A stretch of 28,765 bases of DNA from Wolbachia endosymbiont of Mansonella ozzardi. Its GTDB lineage: Bacteria > Pseudomonadota > Alphaproteobacteria > Rickettsiales > Anaplasmataceae. This document shows positions 18,105-27,848 of the stretch, piece after piece. Positions within the stretch are counted from its first letter, which is position 1, and each line of letters begins with the position of its first letter. The position numbers were made by a program, and so were the translations under genes. The notes under the pieces were generated by a model. That model was not told where the DNA came from, made no database searches, and was given only the letters and a program-made list of their open reading frames with translations. The DNA lies in assembly GCF_020278625.1 (NCBI RefSeq), contig NZ_JADAKK010000009.1, positions 1 to 28,765 of the forward strand, in the 5' to 3' direction.

Positions 18105-18345
18105 TTGTACCTTTAAGTCTTCTAATTATTCTACCCTTTTTCGCATTCCTATCGTAAATACTCATCTCTACCAACACTCTATCTCCGATAACAATGCGTA
18201 TTTTACTTCTTCTGACTTTTCCTGATACATGACAAATTACCTCATATTCGTTGTCTAGCTTCACTCTAAATTCTGCTGCAGGTAATAAAGCAGTTACTGC
18301 CCCTTCTACCTCAAGAATTGTTTTCGATTTCTCGTCTTTTACCAT
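18082..18345 (-). CDS. infA: Translation initiation factor IF-1
   Basis: An 87-residue S1/OB-fold protein that binds the ribosomal A site during initiation. The motifs ILEVEGAVTALLPAAEFRVKL, ICHVSGKVRRSKIRIVIGDRVLVEMSIYD and KGRIIRRL match the family. It is about 15 residues longer than E. coli IF-1 because of extra residues at both ends. The C-terminal codons overlap the start of maf. Confidence 0.94.
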   Translation of the reverse strand: MVKDEKSKTILEVEGAVTALLPAAEFRVKLDNEYEVICHVSGKVRRSKIRIVIGDRVLVEMSIYDRNAKKGRIIRRLKGTSDRTISR

Positions 18346-18481
18346 TTGCTATTTATAATTAAACAACCCTTGTCAGTCTACCACAGATCTTAAAGAATAT
18401 AAAAGACCTTTTGTACTGCTCTCACCATTCAACTTTCCTTTCTTATAGCCTATGATACCAACATGCCATCAAAAAAGACTA

Positions 18482-18964
18482 TCAAGTACTTTTATTTAAT
18501 TTAACTGCATCTTTTGCCTTGTCCAATAGCCCATTAATGAAACCAACTTCGCTTGGTTTGTCAAGCAAATCAGATGCAATATTGGTATATTCATTGATAA
18601 CAACTGGAGCTGGTGTGTCGCAATTAGCCAGCTCACACATTGCAACACGAAAAATTGATAAGCTTAAGAGATTTAACCGCGAAAGAGACCAACTTGGATG
18701 CAAATAACGCTCTATTATCTCATCGTACTCCTCACTGTTTTTTATGATCTTACATGACAGCTTCTCTAAGAATTGGTAATCAAACTCCTCACATTCAAAT
18801 ATATCTGCTAACTTGTTTACATAGTCCCTGAGCTCACAATTTTCTAGCTCAAAGATACTTTTGTCGTAACCTGTAAAAATATTTGAGTAAGCAATTTGCA
18901 CAGCAAGAAACCTTGCTGTACTTCTTCTTATACGCCATCCCTTGTCTGTAGGTTCCTCCTCCAT
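18482..18964 (-). CDS. nusB: Transcription antitermination factor NusB
   Basis: NusB binds boxA RNA with NusE (S10) and supports rRNA transcription antitermination. The 160-residue helical protein has the N-terminal [14 protein letters not shown] and the C-terminal [32 protein letters not shown], typical of the family. Its ATG shares one base with the ribH stop (TGATG), so translation is coupled. The ribH-nusB pair is widely conserved. A 136-base gap without a clear signal follows before infA. Confidence 0.93.
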   Translation of the reverse strand: MEEEPTDKGWRIRRSTARFLAVQIAYSNIFTGYDKSIFELENCELRDYVNKLADIFECEEFDYQFLEKLSCKIIKNSEEYDEIIERYLHPSWSLSRLNLLSLSIFRVAMCELANCDTPAPVVINEYTNIASDLLDKPSEVGFINGLLDKAKDAVKLNKST

Positions 18965-19392
18965 CAGCTTAATTTTTTGTATAAATCTACCATGTGCAAA
19001 ACAGCTGAAGCTGCGTGGCCGCCAATGTTTTTTCTGTTCTTATCGGCCCTTACTAAAGCCTTATCTTTGCTGTCAGCGGTAATGACACCCATACCAAGAG
19101 GTACTGCATAACGCATAGCAACTTCATTTAAGCCTTCGATTACTCGTTTACAAACGTACTGATAATGATCAGTCTCACCACGAATTACGCACCCAAGAGC
19201 TAAATAACCGTCATAATTAACAGTTCCACTTTTGATCGCAAAAAGGATTGCAGCTGGTATTTCAAATGCACCAGGAACCTCAATTACATCGTAACTTACG
19301 CTACTGCCTTTTAATTTATCGGTTGCACCTTCAAGCAAAAGGTTTGCTATTTCAGTATAGTAAATTGAATTAACTATTAGTATTTTCGACAT
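18964..19392 (-). CDS. ribH: 6,7-dimethyl-8-ribityllumazine synthase
   Basis: RibH condenses 5-amino-6-ribitylamino-uracil with dihydroxybutanone phosphate, the penultimate step of riboflavin synthesis, a pathway proposed to benefit Wolbachia hosts. In 142 residues it has [11 protein letters not shown] (substrate binding), [14 protein letters not shown] with the catalytic His, and [16 protein letters not shown]. Its start lies inside yidC: the frames overlap by 23 bases and the Shine-Dalgarno AGGAGGGA (19396-19403) is formed by yidC codons, so position and ribosome site both favour this ATG. Confidence 0.95.
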   Translation of the reverse strand: MSKILIVNSIYYTEIANLLLEGATDKLKGSSVSYDVIEVPGAFEIPAAILFAIKSGTVNYDGYLALGCVIRGETDHYQYVCKRVIEGLNEVAMRYAVPLGMGVITADSKDKALVRADKNRKNIGGHAASAVLHMVDLYKKLS

Positions 19393-21088
19393 TTATCCCT
19401 CCTTTTCTTGTTAAAAACAACTTTATTAATGATTGTTGAACTAGAGTCATGACATTACTGAGTATCCAATATATTACCAAACCTGCAGGAAAAGAAGAGA
19501 AAATGAAGATAGAAATGTAAGGTAAAAATCTCATAACGTTCACCTGAACATCATCTCTATTGATCTGATCTTTTTCACTGATCTTCTGCTGAATTATCAT
19601 GGTAACACCTAAAATTATAGGCAAGATACCTATAGAGATAGGGAAATTGTAACCAAATAGCCCAAATAATGTAAAAATGTTTGTTGGATCAGGAGCTGAA
19701 AGGTCCTTAATCCATAAATAAAAAGGAGCGTGTCTCATTTCTATAGTAACAAATAATACTTTATACAAAGCAAAAAACACTGGTATTTGTATCACCATAG
19801 GAAGAATGCTTGACATTGGGTTTACGTTGTTTTTTTTGTACAATGCGATTATCTCCTTATGCTGCCTTAAACTATCATCTTTATATAACTCTCTTATACG
19901 AGTCACTTCAGGCTGCAAATTTTTCATTTTGAACATTGAAACATACGACCTATTAGATAAGGGCAGCATCAAAAGTTTAATTACTAAAGTCAGCAACAAT
20001 ATTGCTAAACCAAAATTTCTCAAAACAAAGTTAAAGTATTCAAGAAGCAAAAACACTGGTTTGGTTATGAAGTAAAGAACGCCAAAATCTACAGCTTTGT
20101 CAAATAAAGGTATACCTAGAGTATTCTTATAAGAATCCAGTAAATTCAACTTTTTTGCTCCAGCAAAAAAATAATTCACGTTAGAAACACTTGTACCAGG
20201 AAGTACGCTTCTGTAAGGCTTAACAAAATCTACTTGAAATTTATCAATGTTATTAACGTTTATATGTTTTATGCTTACATTTATTTTATCAGATTTTTCA
20301 GGTATGATAGCTGTAAGCCAATATTTATCAGCGAAACCAAACCAATTCTTTTCACTTGTGTTTGCTTTTATTAAGTGTTTCTTGGCAACATCTTTATATG
20401 TCCATTCCTCCAGTTCGTTATCAAATGCACCTATTACTCCTTCATGTGATATCCAATAAGATTCGTTGATATTATTACGCTTACGGTTAATTTTACCATA
20501 AGGGACCAAGACTACATTATCCTTCGTGTTATTTTCAGTAATTTGTTCAACTTTAAACATGTAATTATTGTCGAGGCTAATTTTCATCTTAAATAAAATG
20601 CCATTTTCATTATCCCAAAATAAATTGATTGCCTCTTGATTAGTAAGTTCGATTTTATCTGCCTTCCAGACCGTTTTGGAATCTGGAACTTTAATTTTAC
20701 CACTTGGATCCAGCCATCCGAATTCTGCAAAATGTACATCTTCTGATTCTGCAGGTGAAAGTAGCATTACTTGTGGAGAAGAAGAATTTGGTTCTAGGTG
20801 GTAATTAGTTAAAATTAGGTCATCAAACCTGACACCTTTTAAATAAATTGACCCTTTAACCATACTATTGGTTAAGCTAATCCTTTGTTCTCGAGTGGAA
20901 TTAATAATTTCGGAACGGTTTTGGTGTATTATAGGAGCAAGATCGTTAAAAGATTCTATATATTCAATGTTTTCAATTGATGGATAATCTTGGCCTGTAT
21001 TAAGAAAATTATCGTAAATAATACTCCAAGATACCATAATTAACACTGAAAGGACGGCTGCCAAAATTAGATTTCTTGCTTCTGACAT
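19370..21088 (-). CDS. yidC: Membrane protein insertase YidC
   Basis: YidC inserts and folds inner-membrane proteins, alone or with SecYEG. The 572-residue protein has an N-terminal anchor at about 7-27, a large periplasmic beta domain, and the C-terminal core with the [23 protein letters not shown] loop and the conserved run [18 protein letters not shown], then [20 protein letters not shown]. Length is typical of Gram-negative YidC. It is the first gene of a tight minus-strand run with ribH and nusB, and divergent from the retropepsin-like gene across about 135 bases. Confidence 0.96.
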   Translation of the reverse strand: MSEARNLILAAVLSVLIMVSWSIIYDNFLNTGQDYPSIENIEYIESFNDLAPIIHQNRSEIINSTREQRISLTNSMVKGSIYLKGVRFDDLILTNYHLEPNSSSPQVMLLSPAESEDVHFAEFGWLDPSGKIKVPDSKTVWKADKIELTNQEAINLFWDNENGILFKMKISLDNNYMFKVEQITENNTKDNVVLVPYGKINRKRNNINESYWISHEGVIGAFDNELEEWTYKDVAKKHLIKANTSEKNWFGFADKYWLTAIIPEKSDKINVSIKHINVNNIDKFQVDFVKPYRSVLPGTSVSNVNYFFAGAKKLNLLDSYKNTLGIPLFDKAVDFGVLYFITKPVFLLLEYFNFVLRNFGLAILLLTLVIKLLMLPLSNRSYVSMFKMKNLQPEVTRIRELYKDDSLRQHKEIIALYKKNNVNPMSSILPMVIQIPVFFALYKVLFVTIEMRHAPFYLWIKDLSAPDPTNIFTLFGLFGYNFPISIGILPIILGVTMIIQQKISEKDQINRDDVQVNVMRFLPYISIFIFSSFPAGLVIYWILSNVMTLVQQSLIKLFLTRKGGINVENTNS

Positions 21089-21223
21089 AAAATTTAAGCT
21101 AAATGCATTTCCTTAAAGTGTATATTACATACTGTACTAAAACAATAAAATTTACTTATTTTTAATAATGACTTTTAACGCTAATCTTTAAAATTTATTG
21201 TAATAGCTTCAAATTTTAACAAT

Positions 21224-21736
21224 ATGAACGCGGTAAAAAATCTAGTTATTTGGCTACTGATAATAGTTACCACCGCAATGTTTATCGATTCACAAGGAGA
21301 CAAACTAAGAAATAGATTTCTCAGCACTTTTTTGCCATATAAGGGAAGAATCCAAAATAGTGGAAGTATCGAATTTACGAAATCACATGATGGACACTTT
21401 TATATTCAAGCTCAAGTTAATGGTCGTAACATAACGTTCTTGCTCGACACCGGTGCAACCGATATCGTTCTGTCGCAAAAAGATGCAGTAAATGCTGGTA
21501 TTAATCTGAAGAATATTCAAGATTTTCAAATACATGAAACTGCAAAAGGTCAAATAAGAGCTGGAGTGGTTCAAATACCTCAAGTTAAAATAGGAAACTT
21601 TCTAATCAATGACGTACAGGCTAGCGTTAACACTCATTCTATGTCCCATTCGCTACTTGGAATGAGTTTCCTGAGATATTTTTGCTTCACTATAAGAGGT
21701 AATAAGTTGATATTATACCGTGAATCTGCTTGTTAA
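21224..21736 (+). CDS. Membrane-anchored retropepsin-like aspartic protease (clan AA)
   Basis: A 170-residue protein with one N-terminal membrane anchor ([14 protein letters not shown]) and a single retropepsin-like domain facing the periplasm. The active-site motif [13 protein letters not shown] has Asp75, with hydrophobic-hydrophobic-Gly near the end ([11 protein letters not shown]), as in the TIGR02281-type bacterial family. These proteases work as dimers, each giving one Asp. Substrates are unknown; Rickettsia has a related enzyme, Rc APRc. The 3' end overlaps the convergent secF by 24 bases. Confidence 0.85.
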   Translation: MNAVKNLVIWLLIIVTTAMFIDSQGDKLRNRFLSTFLPYKGRIQNSGSIEFTKSHDGHFYIQAQVNGRNITFLLDTGATDIVLSQKDAVNAGINLKNIQDFQIHETAKGQIRAGVVQIPQVKIGNFLINDVQASVNTHSMSHSLLGMSFLRYFCFTIRGNKLILYRESAC

Positions 21737-22594
21737 AGCTCTGCAGGTCAATATAGGGGCAGAGATAAATATTGCAGAACAAGTGCCAATTGCAATACCA
21801 AAAAAGATAATCAAGCCGAAGTCTCTAACTGCACCTGTGCAAATTAATGTCAAAGGAAGAGCAGCGAGCAAGGTCGTACCCGAGGTTAAGACAGTGCGAA
21901 ACAATGTAGCGTTAATACTTGCATCTACCATTTCACTCATATGTCTGTCTTTACCACCTTTTTGATATTCTCGAATTCGATCATATATAACTACTGAATT
22001 ATTGATTGAGTAGCCAATTACAGTGAGGAGAGCTGCAACTGATGAGATATCAAACTCAATGCCAGTCAAGCTAATGAAACCAACGGTTAAAATCACGTCA
22101 TGGACCAGTGCTATTATTCCACTAAACCCACATTGCCAATTGAATCTAAAGCAAACGTAAAAGAATATTCCAACAATAGCAATCAACATGGATAATATTC
22201 CTTGAAATATCTGTGTTGAGCCTATTTGTGGACCAATATAGTCTATCTTACGGTAACTTATTGAGCCACCCATTTTTTCTTCTAGTATGCTTTTTATCTT
22301 TTTAATTTTATCCTCATCTCCTTCCTCTTTAAAACGCATGACTAAATTGTTACCCGCTTTTGAACTCTGCACCATAAAGCCATTTTCTTTCAATGCATCA
22401 AAAGCAGCACTATCTTCGCCCGAAGACTTTATTTCCATCAAGGTTCCTCCTGTAAAGTCTATGCCTAAATTCACTCCTCGTAGAACAACAGTGAGTATCG
22501 AAAAAATGACCAGAATAATACTAATGAGTGCAGTCAACTTTCTATATTTACTAAATTTGATATCAAGGTTGTCTGGAATGAATCTAACTGTCAT
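21713..22594 (-). CDS. secF: Protein translocase subunit SecF
   Basis: SecF works with SecD in the inner membrane and uses the proton gradient to help release proteins exported by SecYEG. The 293-residue protein has the first membrane segment, [15 protein letters not shown] with the conserved DFTGG, a periplasmic domain, then five membrane segments including [20 protein letters not shown] and VVIYDRIRE. All match the family. secD is not adjacent, as expected for separated secD and secF in this group. Confidence 0.95.
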   Translation of the reverse strand: MTVRFIPDNLDIKFSKYRKLTALISIILVIFSILTVVLRGVNLGIDFTGGTLMEIKSSGEDSAAFDALKENGFMVQSSKAGNNLVMRFKEEGDEDKIKKIKSILEEKMGGSISYRKIDYIGPQIGSTQIFQGILSMLIAIVGIFFYVCFRFNWQCGFSGIIALVHDVILTVGFISLTGIEFDISSVAALLTVIGYSINNSVVIYDRIREYQKGGKDRHMSEMVDASINATLFRTVLTSGTTLLAALPLTLICTGAVRDFGLIIFFGIAIGTCSAIFISAPILTCRALTSRFTV

Positions 22595-22667
22595 GTTTTT
22601 TATCTGAAATAATTACTTAAATTTTATATACTTTTCAAGAATTTGCTAGTTTATTCTGTGGTTGGAG

Positions 22668-23638
22668 TCACACAATTTTATCAGTTGATAAACCGGTTAC
22701 TTGGGAGATAATATCGATAGAAACACCTAACCTAAGTAGATTATTAGCAACTTGGACCCTCTCTGTTTTGTTAATCTTTTCTTTGTAAGGCTGCATTCTT
22801 TTAGATAAAGACTCTACTAACACATCTAATTTATCTTGTGAGTCTTAATTATTGATTTTTTGACATTCTCCCATTCCACTATATTCATTTTCATAACAAT
22901 CTTTTTCTGCTGGTTTTAGTAGAACCTCAACCCCGCTAATAGCTCCTTTGCTATAACACATAATTTATAATTTGAAACAAGATTTATATCCCTTTTTCAT
23001 ATCTTTGTATTTGCTGTTGTGATATCCCTAGCTTATTTGCTAAGTTCTTTTGAGTATATCCTCTTATTTATCCTACAATGCCTTATCTCTTGTCCTATAT
23101 TTTGACGCGTAGAACCTATATGTACTTTTTCTTTCTTATCATCATACTTATTAGCTAATAAGCCAGTTGCTTGGTAGATAATATCAACAGAAAATCCTGC
23201 TTTAAGAAGATTTTTTGCCATTTCCGCTCTCACTGCTTTTATATTACTTTCTCTTCGGCTTGGATAGATTTATTTAATTCAAAAATTGCCTTGCGTAGTT
23301 CTTGCCCCCTTATCTTTGTGTACTTTTCTATGAGATTGTGCTTTCTTTGCACCCTACTTTTATCAAAACAGCGTTTTTCTCTTAGTACACTTTGCCTAAG
23401 AAGCAGATTTAAAATATTAACTGATAACGCTTTTGCTATGGTATAGAGTTCATGTGGATAAATGTCATCTACCCCTTGTTTGTGTCTTAGAATTTGCTAT
23501 TGGATACCCCAAGCTTATCTACTAATCCTTCTGAATATATTTTCTCTCTAACCTCCAGTGTTTTATTTTTTGCCCCATTTTGTAATTTATAGAGTCAGTG
23601 TGCTTTTTGCCATTATAGTTGTCATTAAAGTCACCCAT
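22668..23638 (-). pseudogene. Decayed transcriptional regulator with two XRE-type HTH domains
   Basis: From ATG 23638, minus-strand segments read MGQKIKHWRLERKYIQK (first HTH, broken by a stop and shifts), ELYTIAKALSVNILNLLL, a linker, then EMAKNLLKAGFSVDIIYQATGLLAN, then a second HTH with a shift inside it (IGQEIRHCRINK into GYTQKNLANKLGISQQQIQR), and finally, after an in-frame TAA near 22850, VQVANNLLRLGVSIDIISQVTGLSTD ending at 22668. At least four lesions are needed. The two halves are related: each is a Cro/C1-type HTH followed by a NLLxxGxSxDIIxQxTGL tail. Wolbachia encodes several intact regulators of this build, some prophage-associated; this is a dead copy. Function cannot be retained in this state. 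Confidence 0.85.
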
Positions 23639-23776
23639 ATTATTTTTTTATATAAATAAATATATGCTTTACCATAAGGTTTCATAATAGTCTATTATTT
23701 TTTATAACTTCTTTCTTATATATTCATAATATAACTATCTATAGTAATAACTATATAAAATTTTTGTTGTAAGCTT

Positions 23777-23902
23777 TCATAGGATGCTTATCTTTCTCAA
23801 CAGACTTTTTGCATCACCTAAACTAAGCAGAAGAGGCAGTTTACTACCCATTAAATATTGATGTTTTTTGTAATGCTGCAATTCATCTGCTCTTACAATT
23901 GT
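23777..23902 (-). pseudogene. Orphan coding scrap, about 41 codons
   Basis: An open frame without a start reads RADELQHYKKHQYLMGSKLP and then LLLSLGDAKSLLRKISIL before a TGA at 23779-23777. Its composition looks like real protein, not random AT-rich DNA. It begins exactly where a partial copy of the dispersed repeat begins (about 23902), which suggests that repeat or rearrangement activity cut a gene here. Source gene not recognised. Confidence 0.4.
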
Positions 23903-23950
23903 TTAATATTTAAGAAACTTACTAAATGGAAAAAAAGGCAAAAAAAACTA
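23898..23950. repeat. Partial third copy of the dispersed repeat
   Basis: AATATTTAAGAAACTTACTA, then a purine-rich GGAAAAAAAGGCAAAAAAAA stretch, matches the first 50 bases of copy 1 at 9095 almost exactly, better than copy 2 does. The 80 bases that follow match only weakly. The rest of the gap from 23639 to 23776 is very AT-rich with no feature I can name. Confidence 0.6.
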
Positions 23951-24034
23951 GTCAGTATTTGTTTTCAGTATTGTCACTTTCGTGTCTTGAACACTCCAAT
24001 TTAGTTGCTTTTAAGCGCAACTAGTCTAAGCTAT

Positions 24035-24347
24035 AATTTAAGAAATTTTCCAAATAGAAAAAAAGGCAACAAAACCCCAAGATAGTTAGTTATTCTACTC
24101 TCTATTTTAAAACCCCGGCGTTGGGTGATGTCCTAAACTACTTATTAAGCACATTTCAGCTTATATAGGTAAAACCCGAAGTTTTAAAAAAGACATACAG
24201 TGTACATAGTGCAAAAAATTAAACAATAATACACCAAATATAAGCTCCCTTGTCATTTTTTTAATCTGTACAGATTGGGGAGTTAAACAAATAGCTTCAG
24301 TATCATGATAGGAGGGTTGAAAGAATTTGTCAAGTAGTTTTTTTGTG
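24035..24347. repeat. Dispersed intergenic repeat, copy 2
   Basis: This aligns over its whole length with 9095-9410 in the same orientation and ends in the same TTGAAAGAATTTGTCAAGTA plus T-run. It stops about 20 bases before the ccmF stop codon, so it could supply that gene's 3' untranslated region. Confidence 0.75.
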
Positions 24348-24366
24348 ATAGTATAAAGGAGTCTTA

Positions 24367-26331
24367 TTAAAATCTTCTCGGTAAAGGCAGAGCAGCAAGG
24401 AGCGAACCAAAAGCAATTAGGAAGGATCCAAACCAGATTGCAGGCATTCCAGGTTTATAGTGCACCTTAGTGGCTATCTTGCTCTTACTTTTGTCGATCT
24501 CGCCAATTACAACATAAATATCAGAAAATAAATTGTGATAAATACTGCTTTCAACGTTCTTTTGACCTTCCACAAGGTAAAATCTATATTCAGGAGTTAC
24601 TTCACCTATTACCTTATTATTCAACAAATTCCTGATATCCATTGTTCCTCTCACTGAATGGAGGTTTTTCTTTTTTATCAACTCAATATTTTGTAAAGTG
24701 ACTTTGAATTTATTGACTGTTATGCTATCCCCTATTCTTAAGTAATTCTCCTTTTTTTCCTGCCAGCCAACTAAGTAGGCTATACCAAGCATCAGAATTG
24801 CCACTCCAGCGTGGGCTAGCATCATTGCATAGTAGGACTTGGAAACTCTCTTTGCTAGTAAAATTGATTCACTAAATGCTGCCTTAAGTAAGCGAATTCT
24901 TTTACTGTATGCTTCTAAAACAAAGACTAATAGTGCTATGGAGATGGTAATTGACAGCACAATTGTTAGCTGCATATGAAAGATGAACGGCAAAATGGCT
25001 GCAGCGCTACAAAATGAGAGTCTGTATTCACGGAATATTGGCAATAGGCTATTTCCCTGCCAACAGCAGTATTGCCCAATTATTGTAAGGACTAAAATAG
25101 CCAGTGCAATAGGGTTAAATAAGGAATTATAATACGGTACTCCAACTGAGATGAGCTCGCCGGTTAAATATTCAAGTATTGTAGGGTATAAAGTGCCAAC
25201 GAATACGACGAAAAAAGCAGTGATGAATAATAAATTGTTTATCAACATCATTGTAAAACGTGAGAAGAATTTTCTGCCCTCTGTCATCTGAGTGGCTTGA
25301 TTACTTGCTTCTTTTTTTCTGGATTTCAGTGTCAAGCACTGGAATGACACTAAAGATGGACGATTTTTTCTCGTAAATACTACAAATATTGCTAAGCTAC
25401 TGACTGTAATTACACCAAGTAAAGCTAGTATATACAGTCCATGCTTTGGATCATCAGCGAATGTGTGCACTGAAGCGAGTATTCCAGAGCGGACTAAAAA
25501 TGTTCCAGTTACACTCAATATAAAAGTTGTAAGCGTGAGCAAAATGGCAAAGTTTCTTAAAACATTGAAATTTCGTACCACAAGTAGCAGATGTGTCAGC
25601 GTTACTGCAACTAGCCACGGCATCAAAGAAACGTTTTCCACCGGATCCCAAAACCAAAATCCACCCCACCCAAGTTCACGATATGCCCACCAACTGCCAA
25701 GGCTAATGCCCAAAGTAAGCAGCGACCAAGAAACAAGCACCCAAGATCTAACAGCTTTAGCCCAAACATTTCCCTCGGTGTTTGCAATGAGTCCAGCTAT
25801 AGAGAGCGAAAAAGGAACGCTAAATCCGAAGTACCCCAAATACAATATCGGTGGATGAATAGCAAGACCTATGTCTTGCAATATTGGGTTAAAACCAAGA
25901 CCATCTGTTTCAACGCTTGGCATTTTAGCAAAAGGATTAGACTCAAATAAAGTGAACAACAAAAAACAAAAGCAAATTAAGCTTTGAGTAATCAAGGATA
26001 CCTTCTTCAGTTCACTGTTATTATCAAAAAAAATGCTCATCAGAAACAAGTAAAAGGCAAGCACTAAGGTCCAAAGTAGCATAGACCCTTCTTTGTTTCC
26101 CCAAACACCACAGATTTTGTAGATCAAAGGCTTCGTTGTATGAGAGTAGTAATATACGTTTTCGAGTGAGAAATCGTTTGTAATATGGCAGTAAATCAAA
26201 ATAGCCATTGACGTTGATGCACAGAAAAATATGGCAATAGTGACGAACCGATAGGAACTGAGCGGTAGAAATAAATATGTTAAGGACAACAAGCAAGCTA
26301 CCAACAGCAATATATTCCCAAGTTCAGGCAT
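24367..26331 (-). CDS. ccmF: Cytochrome c-type biogenesis protein CcmF (heme lyase subunit)
   Basis: CcmF takes heme from holo-CcmE and, with CcmH, attaches it to apocytochrome c at the periplasmic face. The 654-residue protein has about fifteen membrane segments. The tryptophan-rich WWD heme domain is at about 213-238 (WWAYRELGWGGFWFWDPVE). The His-bearing segments AIHPPILYLGY (His near 158) and ILASVHTFADD (His near 289) flank it, and a periplasmic domain precedes the last membrane segment. Residues around 326-340 (LVSFQCLTLKS) appear to come from a palindromic element in a cytoplasmic or periplasmic loop, not from the family. The gene stands alone. Confidence 0.94.
   Translation of the reverse strand: MPELGNILLLVACLLSLTYLFLPLSSYRFVTIAIFFCASTSMAILIYCHITNDFSLENVYYYSHTTKPLIYKICGVWGNKEGSMLLWTLVLAFYLFLMSIFFDNNSELKKVSLITQSLICFCFLLFTLFESNPFAKMPSVETDGLGFNPILQDIGLAIHPPILYLGYFGFSVPFSLSIAGLIANTEGNVWAKAVRSWVLVSWSLLTLGISLGSWWAYRELGWGGFWFWDPVENVSLMPWLVAVTLTHLLLVVRNFNVLRNFAILLTLTTFILSVTGTFLVRSGILASVHTFADDPKHGLYILALLGVITVSSLAIFVVFTRKNRPSLVSFQCLTLKSRKKEASNQATQMTEGRKFFSRFTMMLINNLLFITAFFVVFVGTLYPTILEYLTGELISVGVPYYNSLFNPIALAILVLTIIGQYCCWQGNSLLPIFREYRLSFCSAAAILPFIFHMQLTIVLSITISIALLVFVLEAYSKRIRLLKAAFSESILLAKRVSKSYYAMMLAHAGVAILMLGIAYLVGWQEKKENYLRIGDSITVNKFKVTLQNIELIKKKNLHSVRGTMDIRNLLNNKVIGEVTPEYRFYLVEGQKNVESSIYHNLFSDIYVVIGEIDKSKSKIATKVHYKPGMPAIWFGSFLIAFGSLLAALPLPRRF
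25318..25352. repeat. Half palindromic element inside ccmF
   Basis: CTGGATTTCAGTGTCAAGCA then CTGGAATGACA repeats the right-arm motif of the element in ygfZ (CTGGATTTCAGTGTC). It is read in frame as part of a loop after a membrane segment. Only about one arm is present. Confidence 0.6.
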
Positions 26332-26505
26332 AAACTATAGTTATTTACATGAATAATATTACTAATAACTAGCTAGGAGTTAAAGTTTTAATATAGAAGC
26401 AAAACTAATATGATATCCCCATATTTCACAGCTCCAATTACGTTCACAGTAAGTAAAAATTAAATATTAAATTTTGTACTTTTGTTATAGTGTTGAAGTA
26501 ATATC

Positions 26506-27758
26506 ATGGGTACAATCAAAGTCAGTAAATCTCTATTTAATGGAAATAATAGGGTAACAAAACATTATGACAAGCCAATAGTTGAAAAAATTTTCTATAC
26601 TATTTTAGGATTTAACGTTAGAGAAGATTTTGAAAATAAGACAAGTAAGTTTGTCGATAAGAAAATTTGGCAATTGTTTGCTGTTGTTTTGCAAGGAAAA
26701 TAGATTGTGTGGCAACTGGCAAGTTGTAAAAAACATTGTTTATAACATCGTCGAGAGTGCTAGCGGTGATACTTTCACCAAAACTGAGAGCGCCTAATAT
26801 TAAATGAAAAGCAGAGCAATAAAAAAAAGAGAGAGAAAGCAGTTAGAAAAGCCACTAGTATTCTGAGAAAAGTCAATCCAGAAAAAGCATTCTATGAACC
26901 CTCAGTAATCAAAAAGCAAGCTGAGGATTTTTGCAAACCGGTTTTTATAAAGCCAAAAGCAAGCAATTACAGGGATCTAATCCATCTGGTGGACAGCTTT
27001 TTGCGGAAACTTAAATATATCGAAACACTAGAAAAGCTATCTGCAGTAAAAAAAGAAGAGCTCATAAAAGACTTCTTATTAAGCCATGTTAGTTTATTCA
27101 ATAAAACGTACTCTAAATTACCGGTAAAAGAGAAGATGCTATAGCAATACTATCAAGTAATGAGTTAAAGAATTTTTACGATAAAGGCGTGGAAGAAGAA
27201 GTGTTGCAACCAATAGTATCTACAAAGAGTGCAAAAAACCTATATGATAAAATGAACAAGGCAGAAAATGAATCCAAAAGTGTAATTGAAAGAAAAGAAC
27301 AGGAAGGAAATTTGAGTGAAATAGGTAAATCAATAATCAGAATAATTAACGACATAAAAAATATAGAGAAGCAATCCTTAACTGTAAACACTTTCAAAAC
27401 CTTTACGTAAAGGAAAAAGAGGAGCATCCATTTAGGAGTAAATTATGCCAGAAAGTGATTGGTATATATCAAGAAAGAATTGCTGGATATCAGGAGCAAA
27501 TTTGTCAAAACTTAACCCAAATGAGAGAAATATTCAAAAGGTATTCCACAAGAAACAAGAAGCCTATGTGGTGTGGAAGAATTCGAGGAATCAATGGATA
27601 ATATGCATGAAGCAAGGCAGGTTGATGAAAACTTTGATTCAGCTTTATCGAGCATACAGAACAAGTTAGATACTCAACTGGAAAGAACGGAGAATCCTTC
27701 AACAGAACTAGAAGAAGCTTTACACGTCAAGAGTAGAACTAAAGTAACTAGGTTATAA
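26506..27758 (+). pseudogene. Coiled-coil protein gene broken by about five frameshifts
   Basis: Coding segments follow one another on the plus strand in changing frames: 26506-26703 (MGTIKVSKSLFNGNNRVTKH), about 26705-26790, 26788-27144 (RKVNPEKAFYEPSVIKKQAE and onward), about 27135-27410, 27395-27600 (QKVIGIYQERIAGYQEQICQ) and 27573-27758 ending EEALHVKSRTKVTRL. Joined, they give roughly 410 residues, hydrophilic and helical, with coiled-coil character in the last third. I recognise no family. The frames abut with little or no lost sequence, so decay is recent. A secreted structural or effector protein is possible, but there is no direct evidence. Confidence 0.75.
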
Positions 27759-27848
27759 CTTGCTTGACACTGGAATATGATACAGTTATTCTAAGCTAGG
27801 GGTTTTTGCCTCACTATTCCTGGCTGAAAGAGCTAAATTTTTGAGACG

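Noticed and set aside
23171..23446. Ninety-one-codon plus-strand open frame
   Set aside because: It is the antisense shadow of the double-HTH pseudogene, whose minus-strand reading matches a known fold.
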